From Polyangia bacterium (GTDB lineage: Bacteria > Myxococcota_A > Polyangia > Polyangiales > Polyangiaceae): a stretch of DNA of 10,290 nucleotides. This document shows positions 6,033-10,290 of the stretch, piece by piece. Both the position numbers and the translations under genes were made by a program. Where the stretch lies: assembly GCA_030433055.1 (NCBI GenBank), contig JAUILJ010000206.1, forward strand, positions 1-10,290. Reading direction: 5' to 3'. Every line of letters starts with the position of its first letter. The first letter of the stretch is position 1. Under the pieces are notes generated by a model that searched no databases, had not been told where the DNA came from, and worked only from the letters and a program-made list of their open reading frames with translations.

Positions 6033-7842
6033 ATGAGTGACCCGAAGCCCAGCGCCGGGCCGGCGACGTATCGCGAGATCACATTCGGCGCCATGTCCCT
6101 GGGGATCGTCCAGGGCATGCTGATGACTGCCGCCTTCACCTATATCGGGTTGAAGCTTGGGTTCGGCGTTCCTGGCTCGACGATCGCCGCGATCATGGGC
6201 TTCGCCCTGTTACGTGGCCTCGGGCGCGGCGTCTTCAAGATCCCGGGTGCAGGATCCATCGTCGAGAACAACATCAACCAGACGGTCGCGTCCGGCGTGA
6301 ACACCGCTAGCTCTGGCGTGGTGTTCACGTTCCCCGCGCTGCTGATGCTCGGCAAGGACTACAACGTCTGGACGGTGCTCCTTGCGGCGGTGGCCGGCTC
6401 GTTCATGGGCATCGTGGTCATCATTCCCCTGCGGAAGCAGTTGATCGAGATCGAGCGCCTCAAGTTCCCCAGCGGCCTCGCGGTGGCGACGATCCTGAAG
6501 ACGCCCGGCGCCGGCATCCAGAAGGGCATCTTGCTTGGCGTTGGCTTTGGGATTTCCATGGTGATCACCCTGCTCGGGCAGTTCCATGTCATCCCCGAGG
6601 AAATTCCCGTCGGGCCGTGGCTCCATGGCCTGTTCGGCATGAGCGACTCGAGCTCGATCGGCTTCTTGTTCCTCGGCACCTCGTTCTATCTGTCGATGGC
6701 CAACATCGGGGCTGGCATGCTCAGTGGGCGCGGGGGCATTCCGTTCGCGCTTGGTGGGATCTTGGCCTGGTGGGTCATCGGACCCTACGCCGTCAGTCAA
6801 GGCTGGGCGCCCGACGGCCTGGTCGGCGACAAGATGGTTGGCGCGGTGTACAAGACCATGCTGCGACCCACGGGGATCGGCGTTTTGATCGGAGGCGCGC
6901 TCGCGGGAGTCGTGGCGTCGTTCCCTGCCATCAAGGGCGCGATCAGCAGCCTGTCCGCCGCCGCCAAGCTCGCACGTCAGGGGAGCGGGGACGCAGAGGA
7001 GATGAGTCCCAATGCGCTGGTGATCGGCCTGATCGGTTCGCTGGTCGCGCTGTTCGCCGTGACCCTGATCGCGTCTCGAGACACCGGCGGAATGCACGTC
7101 GGCCAGGCGCTGGCGGCGGCGGTGGTAGGGGCCCTGTGGATCGCCGTGGCTGGGCTGATCGTCGCGCAGGCGACCGGCGCCACCGACATCTCCCCGTTGA
7201 GCGGCCTGGCGCTGATCGCGGTGACGCTGATGCTCGCCGTGACCAGCGGGAACTCGGTGCTGGCGATCACGATTGGCGTGGCCGTGTGCATCGCTACCAG
7301 TCAGTGCGCCGACATGATGCAGGACCTCAAGACGGGGCACCTCGTCGGGAGCGTTCCGGCGGCAACAAATGGCACAGTTCGCCGTGGCCTGGATCGGACC
7401 GGCGATCGCCATCGGGACCACGTTGCTGTTGTGGAAGGCCGGGCCCGGTGGCACCGCAGGCTTCGGCCCCGACTCACCCGCTTGCGTCCAGGAGCTACCG
7501 GACTGCCTGTCGGCTCCCCAGGCATCGGTGCTTCAAGGGTTGGTCAAGGGAGTACTGGAAGGCAACGCCCCGGTTGACAAGTACCTCTCCGGCGCCGGGA
7601 TCGGCGCGGCGCTGTCCGCATTTCCAATTGGCGGGCTGGGGGTGCTGGTCGGGCTCGCGATGTACCTGCCGTTCAGCATCACCCTGAGCTACGGGTTTGG
7701 CTGCGTGGTGGCGCTGGGGCTCGAGCGAGCCATCGGTAGGCGTTTCACCGCGGATAAGACGGGGCCCCTGGCAGCGAGCTTCATCGGGGGCGAGGCGCGC
7801 ACGGGCCGGGCCTATACATTGGTCAAAGTGGTGGGAGGCTGA
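6033..7842 (+). pseudogene. OPT-family oligopeptide transporter, interrupted by a frameshift near 7359
   Basis: The ATG at 6033 begins a polytopic membrane protein of the OPT family, which imports peptides or metal-chelate complexes with protons. Family hallmarks are the N-terminal helix pair (TYREITFGAMSLGIVQGMLM), ENNINQTVASG (from residue 78) followed by FTFPALLMLG, and FPSGLA (residue 145 on). The first frame stays OPT-like through QDLKTGHLVGSVP (about residue 442) and then turns into Arg-rich nonsense ending at 7577. The expected continuation, RQQMAQFAVAWIGPAIAI, is in the next frame and runs as a good membrane protein to 7842. Joined, the halves give about 602 residues, normal for prokaryotic OPT members. 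Downstream, a small membrane protein starts 3 bp after the stop. The extra base (or loss of two) could be a sequencing error, a young mutation or, less likely, programmed shifting. The second part has an ATG at 7369 but no ribosome site. If the shift is an error, read this as one intact transporter gene. Confidence 0.85.
7350..7371 (+). other. frameshift point in the transporter gene
   Basis: Frame 1 reads Ser-Val-Pro up to 7358. Skipping G7359 gives Arg-Gln-Gln-Met-Ala-Gln in the second frame. OPT proteins commonly have Pro-Arg-Arg-Gln-Gln here, which would fit loss of two bases from a CCGCGGCGG-like run to the observed CCGGCGG. The GC-rich run is the sort of place where polymerase or base-calling slips occur. 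Confidence 0.75.
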
Positions 7843-7845
7843 AGT

Positions 7846-8433
7846 ATGAAGTACGCAGGATACATCGTGTTCATCCTGGGGATCTTCGTCGCAAGCTCCT
7901 ACGCAGCGCGCCCCGGAGATCTCAAGCTACCCGAAGGGCAAGAGCCGACTCCCAAGCAGCGCTTGGTCGCGTGGAAGGACGTCGCCCTCGGGCCGTTCGC
8001 GCTCGGCTTGCTGTTGATGGTGGGCGGTGCGGTGATGGCTCGCAGGCGCCCGGCAGCGAGCGGGGAAGTCGCGACCGCAGAGCTGAAGGCCGGAGGAAAA
8101 TTGCCGCCTGAGGAGCTGCTAGCGCACCTCGCGGACGCTCTGGAGCGCCTGGACGTGAGCTCGCTCACCGACTTGAACAAGGCGCCGATCGCGGATCGCA
8201 TCGAGGGTCTGTTGGAGGACGAAGTGGCGCAGTTCCTCGATGCCCGTGAAGAGCTGGTGGAGCGGCTTGGCCTCGGTAAGTTCGCGCAGATGATCGGAGA
8301 CTTCGCGGCGTTCGAGCGCAACCTCGCGCGGTCCTGGTCCGCGCTCACGGACTCGGCCTACGAAGAGGTGCCGCCATCGCTCGAGCGGGCCAGCGCCGCG
8401 CTGGATCGCGCTCGCAAGGCCTTCCCGGGCTGA
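7846..8433 (+). CDS. small two-helix membrane protein next to the OPT transporter, function unknown
   Basis: This 195-residue protein is preceded by GGGAGG 7 bases before its ATG. It begins 3 bp after the transporter's stop, so it is very likely co-translated. Residues 3-20 form a hydrophobic helix ending in ASSYA-A, which could be an uncleaved anchor or a signal peptide. Residues 21-45 are polar, and a second hydrophobic helix spans about 48-65 and ends in ARRRP, placing the rest in the cytoplasm. The remaining 130 residues are helical and rich in Glu, Leu, Ala and Arg (LPPEELLAHLADALERL; AREELVERLGLGKFAQMIGDF). No known domain is recognised. Tight coupling suggests an accessory, stabilising or regulatory subunit of the transporter, but that is inference from position only. 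Confidence 0.85.
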   Translation: MKYAGYIVFILGIFVASSYAARPGDLKLPEGQEPTPKQRLVAWKDVALGPFALGLLLMVGGAVMARRRPAASGEVATAELKAGGKLPPEELLAHLADALERLDVSSLTDLNKAPIADRIEGLLEDEVAQFLDAREELVERLGLGKFAQMIGDFAAFERNLARSWSALTDSAYEEVPPSLERASAALDRARKAFPG

Positions 8434-8459
8434 ACCGGGCGCAGAATCGGTTCGTCTCA

Positions 8460-8506
8460 CCCCCAAACGAACGGGCGCCTCCAGCTTATGTGCTGGGTTT
8501 TGGGGG
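8460..8506 (+). terminator. nested inverted repeat, possible terminator after the transporter operon
   Basis: Outer arms CCCCCAAA (8460-8467) and TTTGGGGG (8499-8506) enclose an inner hairpin CCAGC-TTATGT-GCTGG (8481-8496), which is followed by GTTTT. It begins 26 bases after the stop of the membrane protein gene. The inner stem plus short T-run could act as a weak terminator. The overlapping arms GTTCGT (8450-8455) and ACGAAC (8467-8472) offer an alternative fold. Confidence 0.4.
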
Positions 8507-8590
8507 AGAGGGGACCGCCTCCCTTTCCGCCGCTCGATGGTGGCTCTAGATTGGGCCTGCGATGTTGGCGGGCCGAGGCGTAGAAGGGCG

Positions 8591-9949
8591 ATGAGTCAGC
8601 GCTGGGTGCTCCATGCGGATATGGACGCGTTCTACGCGTCGATCGAGCAGCGGGACAACCCGGAGCTACGGGGTAAGCCAGTGATCGTCGGCGCGAACAG
8701 CCCTCGCGGCGTGGTCAGCGCGGCCAGCTACGAGGCGCGGAATTTCGGTGTGCGCTCGGCGATGCCCGGCTTCCGTGCGCGGGAGCTTTGCCCACAAGGG
8801 ATCTTCGTCGGTGGCGACATGCAGAAGTACAGCGCCGTCTCCCGACAGGTTCGACAGGTGTTCGAGGAGTTCACGCCGGAGGTGCAGCCACTGGCCTTGG
8901 ACGAGGCGTTCCTCGACGTCACCGGGTCACTCGGCCTGTTCGGCTCTCCACGGGAGCTCGCGCATGCGCTCAAGCAGCGTATCCTTGAGGAAACAAGATT
9001 GGTGGTGAGCGTCGGGCTTGGTCCCAACAAGCTCGTCGCGAAGATCGCATGCACTCAGTCCAAGCCCGACGGGCTGCTCGTGATCGAAGCCGAGCAGGTG
9101 GAGGCGTTCCTCCGCCCGCTCCCGGTGCGTCGGTTGTGGGGTGTTGGGCCGGTGCTTGGAGAGACACTGGCGCGCTACGGCATCCACACCATGGGGGACC
9201 TGAGCGACTACGACCCGAGCTGGCTCGAACAGCTGCTAGGTCGTCGGGCGCACGAGCTGCAGGCGATGGCGCGTGGAGAGGACACGCGGCCCGTCGAGAG
9301 CCAGCGCGCACCAAAGAGCTACGGTGAAGAGAACACGTTCGAGCGCGACGTGGTGGAGCGTGATCGGGTCTCGGCGGCGTTGACAGCTCACTCCGAATCA
9401 GTTGCCGCGCGGATGCGTAAGGACCATTTCGCGGGGCGCACCGTCACTCTGCGGGCCAAGCTAGCGCGGCGCCGGGGTGTGCGCGCAGGGCGCACGAGCG
9501 CCGACGCCGAACCCGTGTATCCCTTGATCTCCCGCAGTCGTACGCTTCCGAACGCGACGGCCGACGGCGCGTTGATCCGGCGCACCGTGCTCGAACTGTG
9601 GGATGAACTCGCGCTCGCGGAGCCGGTGAGGCTCCTCGGGGTGAGCGTCTCCAAGCTCGAGCGCCAGGCCGCGGAGCAGCTGGATCTGTTCGCGCCGCGC
9701 CCCGAGCTGCGCGGCGTGACTCAGCCGAGCACCGACGGTGCTCGCGGAGCGCGTCTGGGAGGTGCCCTGGACGCGATCCGTGAGCGCTTTGGCGACAGCG
9801 CGATCCGGCGTGCGGTCGAGGCGCCGCACAAGATCACGCACTCGAGCCAGATCAAGGCAGGCGCCGAGGCGCCTCTGGTGCGCGAGGAGCGCCGCACCCG
9901 AGTCGTCGAGCTGGATGAGGCTGACGAGCCCCAGGAGCAATGCGACTAG
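8591..9949 (+). CDS. dinB: DNA polymerase IV (Y-family translesion polymerase)
   Basis: This 452-residue enzyme copies damaged DNA with low fidelity. ATG at 8591 is chosen because the protein then starts right at the conserved core and AAGG lies just before it; the upstream ATG at 8537 adds 18 unrelated residues. The metal-binding aspartates are Asp10 and Asp12 in HADMDAFYAS (with the Phe-Tyr steric-gate position), and Asp104-Glu105 in PLALDEAFLDVTGS. The palm/fingers part includes GVVSAASYEAR. The thumb helix-hairpin-helix lies around RRLWGVGPVLGETLARYGI. The little finger runs from about residue 245 (YGEENTFERDV) to VRLLGVSVSKLE. A sliding-clamp motif QLDLF is at 363-367. About 85 residues follow it, with LDAIRERFGDSAIRRA, common in longer bacterial homologues, and an acidic end. 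The residue before LDE is Ala where E. coli has Ser. No SOS box was recognised upstream. Confidence 0.95.
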   Translation: MSQRWVLHADMDAFYASIEQRDNPELRGKPVIVGANSPRGVVSAASYEARNFGVRSAMPGFRARELCPQGIFVGGDMQKYSAVSRQVRQVFEEFTPEVQPLALDEAFLDVTGSLGLFGSPRELAHALKQRILEETRLVVSVGLGPNKLVAKIACTQSKPDGLLVIEAEQVEAFLRPLPVRRLWGVGPVLGETLARYGIHTMGDLSDYDPSWLEQLLGRRAHELQAMARGEDTRPVESQRAPKSYGEENTFERDVVERDRVSAALTAHSESVAARMRKDHFAGRTVTLRAKLARRRGVRAGRTSADAEPVYPLISRSRTLPNATADGALIRRTVLELWDELALAEPVRLLGVSVSKLERQAAEQLDLFAPRPELRGVTQPSTDGARGARLGGALDAIRERFGDSAIRRAVEAPHKITHSSQIKAGAEAPLVREERRTRVVELDEADEPQEQCD

Positions 9950-10063
9950 TGAGGCGAAGCTGTGATTCGCTGAACAAGTCGATGCAGGCTTTCCTCGTCT
10001 CAGTGGACGCGCGAAGTCTTGTAGCGAACCACGGAGACAGGACACTAGCGGGGAGCGATCAGG

Positions 10064-10290
10064 CTACTCGTACAGGTAGATGCGCGGCTTGGTGGAGCGC
10101 TGACCGTCGGGCTGAATCAGTATCAGATCCACCATCGTGCCCGCGGGGCCAGTGGGCGTGACCAGCTCGAGCTCACCAGGGCCCTTGAAGACGAGCTCCG
10201 CCACCTGACCGCCGAGCCGCGCCCGGGTATCCGGGAGGAAATTGCTGCCCTCGATCGTCAGGCGCTCGCCCCCCGCCGAGGTCCCGCGGT
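10064..10290 (-). CDS. C-terminal IPT/TIG domain of a probable surface or secreted protein (5' end outside window)
   Basis: The minus-strand frame is open from the right edge to a TAG at 10064, giving 75 residues. It reads like one IPT/TIG (immunoglobulin-like) fold: GERLTIEGSNFLPDTRARLGG, then VAELVFKGPGELELVTP, then GPAGTMVDLILIQPDGQ, and a final IYLYE strand at the stop. In this family the G-F-P...GG and TP.GP.G..D..v..PDG turns are hallmarks. Such domains occur in extracellular, cell-surface or periplasmic proteins of many bacteria, often as repeats, so more copies probably lie upstream, outside the window. It is convergent with dinB across 114 bp in which only a weak stem (GCGAA 9954-9958 with TTCGC 9966-9970) was seen. 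Confidence 0.75.
   Translation of the reverse strand, partial: RGTSAGGERLTIEGSNFLPDTRARLGGQVAELVFKGPGELELVTPTGPAGTMVDLILIQPDGQRSTKPRIYLYE

Noticed and set aside
6210..7454. 414-codon minus-strand open frame opposite the transporter
   Set aside because: It lies wholly opposite a clear OPT gene; its His/Asp/Arg-rich sequence is the usual antisense shadow of GC-rich codons.
9954..9970. GCGAA/TTCGC stem after dinB as a terminator
   Set aside because: Only 5 bp and no following T-run.

Overview
The window is GC-rich DNA with dense bacterial genes and short intergenic spaces. It holds a Y-family polymerase, a CBS-pair protein, a TetR regulator, an OPT transporter and an IPT/TIG surface-protein fragment. 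Together with the composition, this fits a large-genome, high-GC bacterium such as a myxobacterium (Myxococcota). That placement is an impression from style; no rRNA or marker gene is present to prove it.

Left part (1-3250, plus strand): the 3' end of a gene whose protein resembles the middle and C-terminal domains of Hsp90/HtpG. It is followed after 22 bp by a large helical, TPR-like protein of about 804 residues. That protein carries Cys pairs near its N-terminus and a His/Cys-rich stretch near its C-terminus, built from a 30-bp tandem DNA repeat. The two genes look like one operon and may form a chaperone/co-chaperone-like pair (inference). A two-CBS-domain protein faces them on the minus strand, with only 6 bp between the stop codons.

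Middle part (3716-5849): about 640 bp without a convincing protein gene, holding a weak sigma-54-like motif and a few small inverted repeats. It ends at a good hairpin terminator that serves a minus-strand fatty acid hydroxylase/sterol-desaturase-type membrane enzyme. This enzyme gene is divergent from a TetR-family regulator. The intergenic space contains a TTGACA -35 box on the enzyme side, a TGACT-N4-AGTCA palindrome at the expected transcription start, and a second palindrome nearer the regulator. This is a classic local repressor layout.

Right part (5850-10290): an OPT-family oligopeptide transporter gene is split by a frameshift near 7359, yet both halves remain well conserved. A small two-helix membrane protein follows 3 bp later and is probably co-translated. 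A nested inverted repeat separates this unit from a dinB-type DNA polymerase IV gene. The window ends in the 3' part of a minus-strand gene encoding an IPT/TIG domain.

No rRNA, tRNA, CRISPR array, insertion sequence or attachment site was recognised. The most notable points are the Hsp90-like/TPR/His-rich pair, the transporter frameshift, and the divergent hydroxylase-TetR control region.
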